A DNA stretch of 64,000 nucleotides, from contig NZ_BMXB01000017.1 in the NCBI RefSeq assembly GCF_014651535.1, forward strand, positions 1 through 64,000, written 5' to 3'. Position 1 is the first letter of the stretch. Each line of letters begins with the position of its first letter. The notes under the pieces are model-generated. The model searched no databases. It saw only the letters and a program-made list of their open reading frames with translations, and was not told where the DNA came from. The stretch is from Salinimicrobium marinum (GTDB lineage: Bacteria > Bacteroidota > Bacteroidia > Flavobacteriales > Flavobacteriaceae). Of the stretch, positions 34,123-43,824 are shown one piece after another. Position numbers and translations under genes: made by a program.

Positions 34123-36828
34123 TTAAAAAGGGAGTTCAGAATATATTTTCTCGTATCTATCCTTATTTAAGGGCTCACAATTATTCTCTACGTAAACGTA
34201 AATGAACTTCTTCATTTTTTCCACCCCTTCCCAATCCACATCTGTTTCTTTAAAATCTTTTTTATTAATAGTTAGAATGAATTCTTTAAAGTTTTCCCAG
34301 CCTTCTTTATAAAATCGGTCGTAAATAACTTTATCCTGGGGATCTAATTGTAGGGCTTCCAAAGTTTTTGGATTCGAGAATATTTGAGCAAAGGAAAAAT
34401 TTGGTGAGTACCCAACAAATTCCCCTTCATTATCATCTATTTCACCTTTCAAGGACTTAAAAACACTTGACTTAAAATACTTTACAAACCTTTTTTCGAT
34501 ATCCTTTTTAATGAGTTCGTTTCCTTTTTGAGATCGTAATATTTGTTTGTCTAATGCTAAAAATTCAACGTGTTGACTATAGGTATTAAAGATTTCAACA
34601 GGATCTCCCTGATTAGAAATTAAATGCTTTAACTTGCTAATAAGAATTTCCTTCAGGTCCGTAGAGTCCAATTCTAAATTAGCATATGTCTTTTTATTTG
34701 AATAATGCATATTGCTATTATCCCTTATCAAATTCAAATTCACCTCTCTAAACAACCTGATTAAATATCCTGAAGATTCATTATTTACAACTTTGATTAA
34801 GTCCGGTATCAGCGACGTTTTTTCTTTGTTATAAAAAGCATGATAGGCCTCTCTAATAAGGTTTATTGTTGATTGATCATCGCTAAACGTATTAGTATGA
34901 ACAAGAAAATTTAATGATCTTAATTGGTCAAGAAATTGATCTAGTTTAACTGGAGGATTACTAAAGATAAACTGCTTTATTTCGTTACTAATTTGAAATT
35001 GAGCCTGGTTCACATTGTTAGAAATTGACTTAGAAATCGCATATAACTTTGCTTCTTTAAAGCCATTTTGTAAATCTGTAATAGATACTTTACCTCCAAC
35101 AATATTATTTCGGAGGTACATATCTGTAAAATAGATTTTAGAGATGGAGTTTATATTTGAATTGTAGTAATCAGGAGTTCTTTTCTTGAAAAGTCGGCAG
35201 AGTACTGAATTGATTATACTAAGGTCTGATTCTGAAAAATTTTGAGTTTTTAATAATTCATTGATTTTACCCTTTGCATCTGAATCGAACATATATACAT
35301 TGCTAAGGCTCGCACCTCCAAATTGCTGAACTTTATTATTTTCGGTATCAATAGTTCCTTTGCTTAAAAGAAAAGGTAATTTAGGTATTAGAATACTCTG
35401 AAGATTTCTGAATTTATAAAACAAAAGTTTTAGTAAAATATACTCCTCAGCTATAACATCCTCCTCATTGTCTAAGAAAGATGCATTAAACTTGAATTCA
35501 TTAAAAAATCTTTTTACATCTCTATAAGTTTGTAAAAAATCATTATATCGCAGAGGTTGTTCAACGCAATTATCTTCTTCAACAAGGTCCGCAATAGTTA
35601 AATCCACTTCCTTATTATCCTGGATTTCTCCAAATATGTTCCTGAAACCTGCATTAAATCCATTTACGTCTGTATTATTATTAGATATAGGATATGCTTC
35701 ATTTACGTAGGTTAACAATTCGTCTGAAATTAAAGTTTCATCAAAAGGCAGTAGATTTATTTCTACATTGAAAATTTTATCTAAAAAATTATTCTTTTCA
35801 ATCTTTAAAGTTTGAACTATATAATCTCTATCGTAACCGGCAATAAAAATTACATGACTGAAATCAGAGATGGTTCTAATAATTTTCAGGGTACTTATAA
35901 TCTCATCTCGTTCGAGTCTATCTAAATCGTCTAATAGCACAATTATTTGCCTATCTATAACTTGTATGTTTCTATTTATTTCCTGAAAGTGTCTTTCTAG
36001 AGTTTCATTTTCCGAAAATATACTTATTCCCGATTTTATGTATTTTGAAAAGTCATTAGGACTGATACTTAAAATTGCTTCAACATAATTATCTATGTTA
36101 CTAGAAATTGATGAAGAATAAGGGCTCAGGTTTTCTTTCAATTCTTGAAAAAAGTTTTCAATAATTGCATTCGCCCCTTTATTTTTCCAGATGTGATTCC
36201 AAAATATAACCGCATCACCATTTAATTCACTATAGTTTTTTTCGAATTTTTTTAAAAAACTTGATTTACCATATCCCCATACAGCATTAATTCCAATACT
36301 AAATGAGTGCTCCGGTTTAAAGTTCTGAACGGAGTCTTGGAGTTTTAGAAGAATCTTTTCATTATCGATTTCTCCCGAGGTATGTAAACTATCTTGAAGA
36401 AAATAACTTTTCTTACCTTCGGTTTGTAAACCAGAATTTATCTTATACTCTTTAAAAAAGGTTTTAGCCAAAACCACAAGGTGAAGCACTACTGGGTATA
36501 ATATAACATCTGAATATTTAAAGAAGGAATCGTAAGGTTTCAAAATTAGACCAGAATCAGTGAATCGTAAAAACAGGTAAATAATTCCTATTAAAAATAA
36601 TCCTAATGTAATTCGCCTATCTGAAAGATAGTTGGTCCTAATTTTAGGCCAATAATAATAGCTAAAAAAGACAATTATAAGGATTATTATAGAAGCTATA
36701 ATGGCATCCCGATTATAGAAGCCTTCACCTATTTCTCCAATAAAATGTGCAATTTGATTAAGAAAGATTAAAGCAATAACTAATGCCACAAAAAAAATAA
36801 AGGAGGGTTTAATGTTTCTTTCTATCAT
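34123..36828 (-). CDS. KAP family P-loop NTPase, membrane-associated
   Basis: A 901-residue protein. The N-terminus has four predicted membrane helices (about 9-30, 42-62, 74-93, 104-124). The KAP NTPase core has Walker A GINAVWGYGKSSFLK (near 177-191) and Walker B with the KAP-type acidic run IIVLLDDLDRLERDE (near 291-305), then VIFIAGYDRDYIVQTL. The C-terminal 450 residues are unrecognised. Its ATG overlaps the hsdS stop by four bases (ATGA), so it is translationally coupled to the type I restriction genes. KAP proteins recur in defence islands, but most have no known mechanism. Confidence 0.85.
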   Translation of the reverse strand: MIERNIKPSFIFFVALVIALIFLNQIAHFIGEIGEGFYNRDAIIASIIILIIVFFSYYYWPKIRTNYLSDRRITLGLFLIGIIYLFLRFTDSGLILKPYDSFFKYSDVILYPVVLHLVVLAKTFFKEYKINSGLQTEGKKSYFLQDSLHTSGEIDNEKILLKLQDSVQNFKPEHSFSIGINAVWGYGKSSFLKKFEKNYSELNGDAVIFWNHIWKNKGANAIIENFFQELKENLSPYSSSISSNIDNYVEAILSISPNDFSKYIKSGISIFSENETLERHFQEINRNIQVIDRQIIVLLDDLDRLERDEIISTLKIIRTISDFSHVIFIAGYDRDYIVQTLKIEKNNFLDKIFNVEINLLPFDETLISDELLTYVNEAYPISNNNTDVNGFNAGFRNIFGEIQDNKEVDLTIADLVEEDNCVEQPLRYNDFLQTYRDVKRFFNEFKFNASFLDNEEDVIAEEYILLKLLFYKFRNLQSILIPKLPFLLSKGTIDTENNKVQQFGGASLSNVYMFDSDAKGKINELLKTQNFSESDLSIINSVLCRLFKKRTPDYYNSNINSISKIYFTDMYLRNNIVGGKVSITDLQNGFKEAKLYAISKSISNNVNQAQFQISNEIKQFIFSNPPVKLDQFLDQLRSLNFLVHTNTFSDDQSTINLIREAYHAFYNKEKTSLIPDLIKVVNNESSGYLIRLFREVNLNLIRDNSNMHYSNKKTYANLELDSTDLKEILISKLKHLISNQGDPVEIFNTYSQHVEFLALDKQILRSQKGNELIKKDIEKRFVKYFKSSVFKSLKGEIDDNEGEFVGYSPNFSFAQIFSNPKTLEALQLDPQDKVIYDRFYKEGWENFKEFILTINKKDFKETDVDWEGVEKMKKFIYVYVENNCEPLNKDRYEKIYSELPF

Positions 36829-38198
36829 ACCTTACATTTCAAATTTTCAATCTCCCTCACCAGATCCCTCGCATCCCCATCGCTCTCCAACTGCGGGATA
36901 AGTTCTCCTTTAAATGCTTTATACAAAATTGTTTGAGGCAATTGTCCTATTTTTTCCTTTAAAACAAGATAATTCGTTTCAAGGGCATCAGCTTGAGACA
37001 TAAGAATATTTATTCTCCTTACCGCCTCTTTTTGTTCCTCTACTTCCGGAATGTTTACCAAAACAGATTTTACATCAGTTTGATTTATACTTGCTTGATT
37101 AACCGCATGCTTTGCATTCTTTCTTAATTCTTTTTTCCCTTTATGACTTGTAAGGAAATATCTCAAAAAAGAAGGATCTGCCTCTGCTTCATCAATAATT
37201 AATCTCATCATATTGCTTTCGAAAATTGCAGGCTCTTGTAAGTTTTCTACTAGCATACACTTTCCTAAGTAGTCGATACTATTTACCCTATTAATAAGAA
37301 TATTACCTTCCTTCAAAGAATAAGCTTCAAAATCTTTTTGAGGAACTTGTACTTTCTGAACCTTTTCCCAATATTTCAGTTTACCTTCATAAAAAGCATC
37401 AATTCTGATAATTTTGACTCCCTCACCATATTTTGATTTTGGGTAATATGCTCCATTTTTAGGTGTATCAATTAGTAATTCACCTAATTGAACAACTCTC
37501 CACTCTTGAATATCTTTACCTTTCCTCCATTCCGCCGTCAACCTTCCTGTAACTGCCTGGGAAAGCACCTGCTGCCGGAAATTTTTAAGTAGTACCGGAA
37601 TTTTATCTAAACTGTCATTAATCACCTCCAGTTGTTCAAAAAGCTTCTCAAGTTTAGCTACTATTCGATTCTGTTCAGGAAGAGGTGGAAGTGGAATTTT
37701 AATAGTTTCGTAATCTCTAAATTTTAAATTTCGAAGATTATTACTACCTCCCTGATACTTAACAACCTCACCAGAATGGTAGAAGTATTGTAAAAAGTGA
37801 TTAATATACTCCTTGTTTAGATTTTCCTCAAACCTTACTAACCTAAAGAAGTTTGTGCACACCTTAGGATAGTTATCATTCCTATTAAGTGCATCATCAT
37901 CAATTATTACAGTACGACCAACAGGTTGATCTGGACCTCCTCCAGAAATTTCAAGTAGAATATCCCCTTTCCTAAGTTCCCTTTTTTCTAAACTGGATTT
38001 TTTAATTTTTCTTAAAGAAGCTGTTTCACCTTTCTCCCTCTTCCAGTTTTTAAATTCACTTCCTCTAATACAATAAACCTCGACATATTCTTCATCATTT
38101 ACCACTAAAGGATCTTTTCCCCAGTCTCCACCAATTACAAAAGAAGTCAGCTCTTTTAATTGAGGAAAAATCCAATCTTTTTTTGCATTAACATCCAT
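36825..38198 (-). CDS. hsdS: Type I restriction-modification specificity subunit HsdS
   Basis: A 457-residue HsdS with two target-recognition domains (about 10-180 and 205-385). Each is followed by a conserved helical spacer: PLPPLPEQNRIVAKLEKLFEQL near 171-192 and VNIPEVEEQKEAVRRINILM near 379-398. Each domain reads half of a bipartite target, and the central ADALETNYLVLKEK-type helix pairs the halves. It shares one base with hsdM and is coupled to the KAP gene. Confidence 0.93.
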   Translation of the reverse strand: MDVNAKKDWIFPQLKELTSFVIGGDWGKDPLVVNDEEYVEVYCIRGSEFKNWKREKGETASLRKIKKSSLEKRELRKGDILLEISGGGPDQPVGRTVIIDDDALNRNDNYPKVCTNFFRLVRFEENLNKEYINHFLQYFYHSGEVVKYQGGSNNLRNLKFRDYETIKIPLPPLPEQNRIVAKLEKLFEQLEVINDSLDKIPVLLKNFRQQVLSQAVTGRLTAEWRKGKDIQEWRVVQLGELLIDTPKNGAYYPKSKYGEGVKIIRIDAFYEGKLKYWEKVQKVQVPQKDFEAYSLKEGNILINRVNSIDYLGKCMLVENLQEPAIFESNMMRLIIDEAEADPSFLRYFLTSHKGKKELRKNAKHAVNQASINQTDVKSVLVNIPEVEEQKEAVRRINILMSQADALETNYLVLKEKIGQLPQTILYKAFKGELIPQLESDGDARDLVREIENLKCKV

Positions 38199-39658
38199 TA
38201 ATTCAGCTCTTTTATCATTGCATTTAACTGCTTTGTAATTTCCTGAATTTCTGCCAGGGCTTCTTTTGCAATTTCAACAGGTTCTCCTAAATCATCCCCA
38301 TTGCTTACACTACTATCTACAATTAAGCCTACATCGAGGCTGTCGTTCTTTTCTGCAATTTTCTCTCGGGAAATTCTGTTCCAACGTTCATCTTTAATTT
38401 TCTCCCGCATTTCATCGCTTACCAGTCCGTCATACTTTTCTTCTACCTCCTCATAACCTATCCCCCCTGTGTAAGCCTTAATAAAATCCTCAAAGGCTTT
38501 TTCGGTAAAAGGAGTGCGTTTGCCGTAATTTGGAACATTGGTGCGCATATCGTAAAACCAAACATTTTTAGTGTTGCCTGTTTCTGTCGTACCCCGGGTA
38601 AAGAATAATACATTAGTTTTTACTCCGGCAGCATAAAAGATTCCTGTTGGCAATCGAAGAATGGTATGTACATTACATTTATCCATTAAATCACGACGAA
38701 TTCGCTGCCCATCGCCATCTTCAAACAAAACATTATCGGGCAACACAACCGCTGCCCGGGCTTTACCATCCTTTTTGAGGCTTCGGTAAATATGTTGTAA
38801 AAAATTGAGCTGTTTGTTGCTGGTTGGAAAAGTAAAATCATCACGGGTAGGACGCTCTCCGCCTTTTTTGGTTCCAAAAGGAGGATTGGCTAATACTCCA
38901 TCGAAGTTCTTCAGGCTTTTGCCAAATTCAGTTAAGGTATCTGCCAGATAGATCTTGCTTTCCATTCCATGCAGGTGGGCATTCATCAATGCCAGGCGAT
39001 GGGCATCTCCCACCAGTTCCACTCCGCTAAATGCCTCCTCTTCCTGGAATTTTCTTTCCTTTTCAGAAAGCTCATAATATTCATCATGCTTCTCCCGTAA
39101 ATAGTGATCTGCCGAGATCATGAAACCAAAAGTTCCCGCTGCCGGATCATTCCACTTTTCTCCCAGTTTCGGAACTAAGAGGTCCACCATCACATTAATG
39201 AGAGGTCTGGGGGTAAAATACTGCCCTGCCCCACTCTTTTTTTCTCCGGCATTCTTTTCCAGAAGGCTTTCATAAATGTCACCCATCACATCCCGGTCAT
39301 TCTCTTCATACCAGTCAATTTTATCAATCGCCTGGACAAGAGTATTGAAGTTCACCGGCTTCCGAAGACTTGTAGAAGCATCGGCATAAATTTCCTTAAT
39401 GCTGTCACTGCTGGTTTTGTTACTTATTTCTGCAAGGAACTTCCGGTAACGAACAAAGGCTTCATTATTATCTGTTTCATTTACAAAACCTCTCCAGCGA
39501 TATTCTTCCGGCAGGTGCTCCTCAAAACCTTTTACTTCAGATAACTTCAGAAAAAGTATGTAGGTTAATTCATTTAAATATTGATGATAGGTTACTCCAT
39601 CATCCCTTAGAACATTACAAAGGTTCCAGAGTTTATTGGCAATTTCTTCTGCGCTCAT
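38198..39658 (-). CDS. hsdM: Type I restriction-modification DNA methyltransferase HsdM
   Basis: A 486-residue N6-adenine methyltransferase. The N-terminal HsdM helical domain includes LWNLCNVLRDDGVTYHQYLNEL. The SAM-binding motif is NDPAAGTFGF (near 166-175), where the common form is DPxxGTGGF, and the catalytic motif IV is ANPPFGTKK (near 255-263). YFTPRPLINVMVDL precedes motif I, as usual. It is coupled to hsdS and follows hsdR by 34 bases. Confidence 0.95.
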   Translation of the reverse strand: MSAEEIANKLWNLCNVLRDDGVTYHQYLNELTYILFLKLSEVKGFEEHLPEEYRWRGFVNETDNNEAFVRYRKFLAEISNKTSSDSIKEIYADASTSLRKPVNFNTLVQAIDKIDWYEENDRDVMGDIYESLLEKNAGEKKSGAGQYFTPRPLINVMVDLLVPKLGEKWNDPAAGTFGFMISADHYLREKHDEYYELSEKERKFQEEEAFSGVELVGDAHRLALMNAHLHGMESKIYLADTLTEFGKSLKNFDGVLANPPFGTKKGGERPTRDDFTFPTSNKQLNFLQHIYRSLKKDGKARAAVVLPDNVLFEDGDGQRIRRDLMDKCNVHTILRLPTGIFYAAGVKTNVLFFTRGTTETGNTKNVWFYDMRTNVPNYGKRTPFTEKAFEDFIKAYTGGIGYEEVEEKYDGLVSDEMREKIKDERWNRISREKIAEKNDSLDVGLIVDSSVSNGDDLGEPVEIAKEALAEIQEITKQLNAMIKELN

Positions 39659-39692
39659 TTAATTTGTGAGATATTGATTTAAGATCTTTGAT

Positions 39693-42600
39693 TTAGGCCG
39701 AATATAGATTTTCATTTAGCTTTTCAAGGATCTCATCCAGATTATTTTCAAATATTTTATTAAGACGCTGGTAACCACCGTCTCGCTTGAAGGGATCGTC
39801 GTTAAGATCCTGTTTAGTCAATACTGTTTCTTTTAAAAGTTGCTTTTCGAACCTGTCAAGCCACCGCAACTGAATCTTATTCCAGTTCCTCATGGTTTTG
39901 ATTTTTTCCATGGCATTTTGAATCCGCTGCTCATGACTTACCAGATCCTGATCCAGAGCCATGGTACGGATAAAAGAAATAATGTCGGCAGCAATGTCTT
40001 CGTTCCTCGTCGATTTCCAGGCGGTGCTTAAGGTACGGGCGTTATATCCTTCCTGATCAAGTGCGAGTTTTAGTTCCTTCAACGATTTGCGGTCAAGCTC
40101 TGTGGGTTTCGTGCAGATGATTTCAAGAGCGGCAAGTCTGTTTCTGTTTTCATTTATAAAGCTTCTAAAGTCTTCGATATAATCTTCAGGTTTTTTTGCC
40201 TTTCCGTAACCTCTCTCAACTCCCAAAACCTCATCTTCATGATCGGAAACCAACTGAACCTTTGGATTATAAATTTTTGTATCAAGAAAATCCCATAGCT
40301 TGCCATAACCCGACAATACTGCCTGCACCTGATCTCCTTCAACTGCTTTAAAGGATTCGATTAATTCCTCCGGACTTTTCCCCTGCGCCACATACATAAA
40401 TTCTTCAAGGCTGCCGGCTTCCAGTTTTTTCTTTTTCCGTTGCAGTTTAGCAATAATTTTTTGCATCTGCTTCTTGGCCCTGTCAGGAGTTTCGATATGT
40501 TCCAGCTCCTCCACCAGTTTTCTAAAAGTAGCGTGGGGGTTGGAAACTGTTTTCATTTGAGTATAATCCTCCAGAGCTTCATATACACGTACGGCGTCAA
40601 AAATACGGAAAAACTGCTTGTCTATATCTGAACATAATCTGGTGGCCCGGCCCATCATTTGTTCAAACAGAATTCGGGAACGAACTCTTCTAATAAACAC
40701 GAGATTTGTGATTTGGGGTACGTCAATTCCGGTAGTCAAAAGGTCAACAGTAACTCCAATATTGGGAAATTTCTCATTTTTGAATCGCTTTGTCAGATCT
40801 TCAGGATCATAAGTGTTGCCGGTAATCTTAGCAATAGCAGAATCAGGAACATCAACACCTATAGCTGAGAATTCCTCGAATAACAGCCGGACGATTAAAT
40901 CTGCGTGGCTATCCCTTACGGCAAAGATCAATGTCTTTTCATCACTTTCGGGATCCAGTTCCTGCACAAGCTGTCTTATCACAACCCGGTTAAAAGGTTC
41001 TGTAATAACCTGTTTGTTGAACTGCTCAACTTCAATTCGCAATTCATCTTCAAGCGCAGAGAGCTCCTCTATTTCATTTGTTTCAGGATTATACACTTTA
41101 GGTTTCTCTCCCTTTTCCCAAAGAATTCCCTCTTCACTTAATCTTGTTTTGATAAGATATGGAGGTTCATGATCTACAAGAAAGCCATCAATTACAGCTT
41201 CTCTGTAGGAGTAACTGTGAACAGGGTCACCGAAAATTTGTTTAGTATGAAGCGCCGGAGTAGCCGTAAGTCCAATTATGTAAGCATTAAAATATTCTAT
41301 TACTCTTTTGTACTGGCCCACATAATCCTGTTCGTCTTTAAAATGTAGATCTTCCTCATCAATTTCCTTATCAAGATTGTAACCCCGGTGTGCCTCGTCT
41401 ATAATGATGCAATCATAAGTGTCAATGGGTAAAGGATCTCCGTCGGTGTAAAAGAGACGTTTCACCATACTTTGTACCGTGGCAAAATGCAGGCGCGTAT
41501 CAGAATCAGGTACCGAAGTGCCTAACTCTTCCAGCTGATAGGTTTCCGCAAAGGTGTTCAGGTTCTCAATCTTGTTATCCTTAAAACCGTCTGATGCCTG
41601 GGTGGCTAGCAACCTACGATCTGTAAGAAAGAGAATTCTCTTGAACCGGTCCGATTTAATAAAACGATATGCCAGCCCCATTACTGTTCTGGTTTTTCCC
41701 GTACCGGTAGCCATCACTAACAGAGCTCTTTTATCTTCAGGTGTGGAAATGATCTTTTTCTCAATTCCTTTTATAGCCTCGATCTGGTAATATCTCAGAT
41801 TCAGCCCATTCTTACTCTGCAAATAGTCATAATCACTTTCCTGCAGCCGTTGATTAGCCTTGTCTACATCCCTGTTATATAGCTCCACCAACCCATCTGG
41901 AGAAAACCAGCCTCTAAGAGCATCAGCATGATTACGCGGGTTGCGAATATCAAGAAACCAAATTCCACTTTTGGTCTTGAGTTGCTCCAGGTAAGAACGT
42001 CCGTTGGTCGAAAATAAGAACGGAACTTTATATTTCTCCCAGGTGCCTAAAAGTTGAATTTCCGAACGATCTTCTATACAAGCGGCATATATTTTTGACT
42101 GATGAAGATCGGTCGAAATATCTGTAGCATATTTTTTTGCTTCAACAAGTCCGTATAATTTTGTCCCGACGAACAAAGCATAATCTGCCCATTTACCTTC
42201 ACACGGCCATTCGGCAATAGCGATATTTCTACCCTTTTCAGGAAGCGTTTTCTTAGATTTAAAATTTAATTCTACTGTATCACATTCCCATCCAGCCTCG
42301 CGCAGTTTTCCATCAATGATTTCTCTAGTTTCGGCTTCAGACTTTCCAAGATTTTTTGCCGCCCGGAAGGATCTTTCCTTTCTCTCTTCTACAACAGTTT
42401 CAGATTGGTTAAAAGCAGCAATTTTTTCTTCATAGTTGCTTACCTTTTGCGAAAGAGTGGCGAGTTCTTCTTCGAGTCTCTCAACTGACTTTTGTTCCTC
42501 ATTTGCAGGAAGAAAATAATCTTCAGGTTCTAAGTAATCATTTTCATAGGTTTCGTAGAACCATCTTGCCAACTGAAAAGATTTCTTCAGAATGAATAAC

Positions 42601-42914
42601 GCCTCGCGTTCAGAACTATTCCCATCATGTGTAGCTTTATTCCCCGATTTCCGGATTATGTGCAGAAGATCTTTTATGATCTCTGGGATATAATTTCTGT
42701 AGAAAAGTTGATTAATCCGCTCAACCTGTGTTCCCTCAAATCCACCAAGATTCTCGAATTCCCAAATCAGAGCCGTTAATTTCTCAGAAAACAATCTAGA
42801 TTTCGCTAATGAGGAACTTGCATCAATGTGGATCAGCCGTTCAGACAATTCACTGACTTTGAAGAGCTCGGGATAAGAAGACTTTAAAAAAGAGAATTTG
42901 GAGGAGTTATTCAT
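39693..42914 (-). CDS. hsdR: Type I restriction endonuclease subunit HsdR (DEAD/DEAH helicase)
   Basis: A 1073-residue HsdR. An N-terminal DUF4145-like region (about 25-125) and a coiled coil (about 145-175) lead to the nuclease domain (about 195-330), with WADYALFVG and YGLVEAKKYA (Asp, Glu-x-Lys). The SF2 helicase has MATGTGKTRT (near 400-409), IIIDEAHRGYN (near 502-512), GLTATPALHT and the C-terminal motif MMGRATRL. The tail (about 830-1073) resembles the EcoEI-type R C-terminal domain. It starts 11 bases after the zinc-ribbon nuclease gene. Confidence 0.94.
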   Translation of the reverse strand: MNNSSKFSFLKSSYPELFKVSELSERLIHIDASSSLAKSRLFSEKLTALIWEFENLGGFEGTQVERINQLFYRNYIPEIIKDLLHIIRKSGNKATHDGNSSEREALFILKKSFQLARWFYETYENDYLEPEDYFLPANEEQKSVERLEEELATLSQKVSNYEEKIAAFNQSETVVEERKERSFRAAKNLGKSEAETREIIDGKLREAGWECDTVELNFKSKKTLPEKGRNIAIAEWPCEGKWADYALFVGTKLYGLVEAKKYATDISTDLHQSKIYAACIEDRSEIQLLGTWEKYKVPFLFSTNGRSYLEQLKTKSGIWFLDIRNPRNHADALRGWFSPDGLVELYNRDVDKANQRLQESDYDYLQSKNGLNLRYYQIEAIKGIEKKIISTPEDKRALLVMATGTGKTRTVMGLAYRFIKSDRFKRILFLTDRRLLATQASDGFKDNKIENLNTFAETYQLEELGTSVPDSDTRLHFATVQSMVKRLFYTDGDPLPIDTYDCIIIDEAHRGYNLDKEIDEEDLHFKDEQDYVGQYKRVIEYFNAYIIGLTATPALHTKQIFGDPVHSYSYREAVIDGFLVDHEPPYLIKTRLSEEGILWEKGEKPKVYNPETNEIEELSALEDELRIEVEQFNKQVITEPFNRVVIRQLVQELDPESDEKTLIFAVRDSHADLIVRLLFEEFSAIGVDVPDSAIAKITGNTYDPEDLTKRFKNEKFPNIGVTVDLLTTGIDVPQITNLVFIRRVRSRILFEQMMGRATRLCSDIDKQFFRIFDAVRVYEALEDYTQMKTVSNPHATFRKLVEELEHIETPDRAKKQMQKIIAKLQRKKKKLEAGSLEEFMYVAQGKSPEELIESFKAVEGDQVQAVLSGYGKLWDFLDTKIYNPKVQLVSDHEDEVLGVERGYGKAKKPEDYIEDFRSFINENRNRLAALEIICTKPTELDRKSLKELKLALDQEGYNARTLSTAWKSTRNEDIAADIISFIRTMALDQDLVSHEQRIQNAMEKIKTMRNWNKIQLRWLDRFEKQLLKETVLTKQDLNDDPFKRDGGYQRLNKIFENNLDEILEKLNENLYSA

Positions 42915-42925
42915 AATTGCTGAGT

Positions 42926-43543
42926 TTATACCCCTTCAAAAAATTGCACCGCGAACTGGCAGAATTCGATAATAGTGTTCTTGTCGAGATCAAATTCCTT
43001 TCTACTTCCCAAATAATTTTTGGTCTTTGGGGTAATCTCTTTACCCTCCTGAAGTTCAGGAACAGTAATACACTTTATGTGTGCCTTTGAGACTAAAATT
43101 ATAAATGCATTGTGATAAGGATAATTCTTAGGTAAATCCTTTAGTTTAAATTCTCCACTGGCCCTGAATTTCACCTCCAGAAAATACACTTTTTGATCTT
43201 TCGGATTTTGAATAACAAAGTCTGGCATTCTCCTAATAGATTTGGCTACATCAGAATTCACTCCCTTGAGAAGATCCATTATGCCAGGAATGGTATTTTC
43301 CATCCCATACCTGAATACATTGTAATTAAGACTTAAGAATAGTTCCTGAATTAAGGTCTCGGCAATTCTACCTTTAATCATATTATAGCGGTACATCCGA
43401 TCTTTTTCCGAAAGACCTAACCTTGCTTCTTCCTGTTCCTTATCTAAGACTTCTACTTCATTGGAGTTATCGCCTTTGTAACAGGAGTAGCAAAGTCCTC
43501 CATTAAATTTTGTATAAGAACCGCATTGGGCACAAGCTGCCAT
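42926..43543 (-). CDS. Zinc-ribbon protein with PD-(D/E)XK nuclease-like core
   Basis: A 205-residue protein of unknown family. Residues 4-21 hold two Cys-x2-Cys pairs (CAQC and CYSC), a zinc ribbon. The rest fits a restriction-like fold: MIKGRIAETLIQELF (Glu), RMPDFVIQN (Asp) and VYFLEVKFRA (Glu-x-Lys). It is the first gene of the defence operon, 11 bases upstream of hsdR. A role as an extra nuclease or a regulator is inferred from position only. Confidence 0.68.
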   Translation of the reverse strand: MAACAQCGSYTKFNGGLCYSCYKGDNSNEVEVLDKEQEEARLGLSEKDRMYRYNMIKGRIAETLIQELFLSLNYNVFRYGMENTIPGIMDLLKGVNSDVAKSIRRMPDFVIQNPKDQKVYFLEVKFRASGEFKLKDLPKNYPYHNAFIILVSKAHIKCITVPELQEGKEITPKTKNYLGSRKEFDLDKNTIIEFCQFAVQFFEGV

Positions 43544-43824
43544 TCATTAAAATTTTAGTTAGTCATTATACTGCGGTAGGGACACAGGTTTAGTGCAGTA
43601 AATATAGAAATTTCTTACAGAAATGTTAACACCCTACCCCTATAATTCATTAGGAATTTTAAGCAAAAAAATACTAGGTATAATTAAGCATCATAATAAA
43701 AAGGATAAAATCCTTCCAAAGGTTTATAATATAAATAAAAAACATTATTTTTAAGGAAGTAAGATTCTGCTCAACCACTCCTACCTCATCTTACTTCGAC
43801 ATCCCCCGATGAATAATTTTTACT
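43544..43824. promoter_or_regulatory. Divergent intergenic region upstream of the defence operon
   Basis: About 280 bases between divergent genes. A weak leftward -7-like box (TATATTTA on the minus strand) lies at 43599-43606, about 55 bases upstream of the first defence gene. No clear operator was seen. Confidence 0.35.

Noticed and set aside
39840-41790. Several plus-strand open frames opposite hsdR
   Set aside because: They are antisense shadows of a clearly conserved hsdR reading frame.
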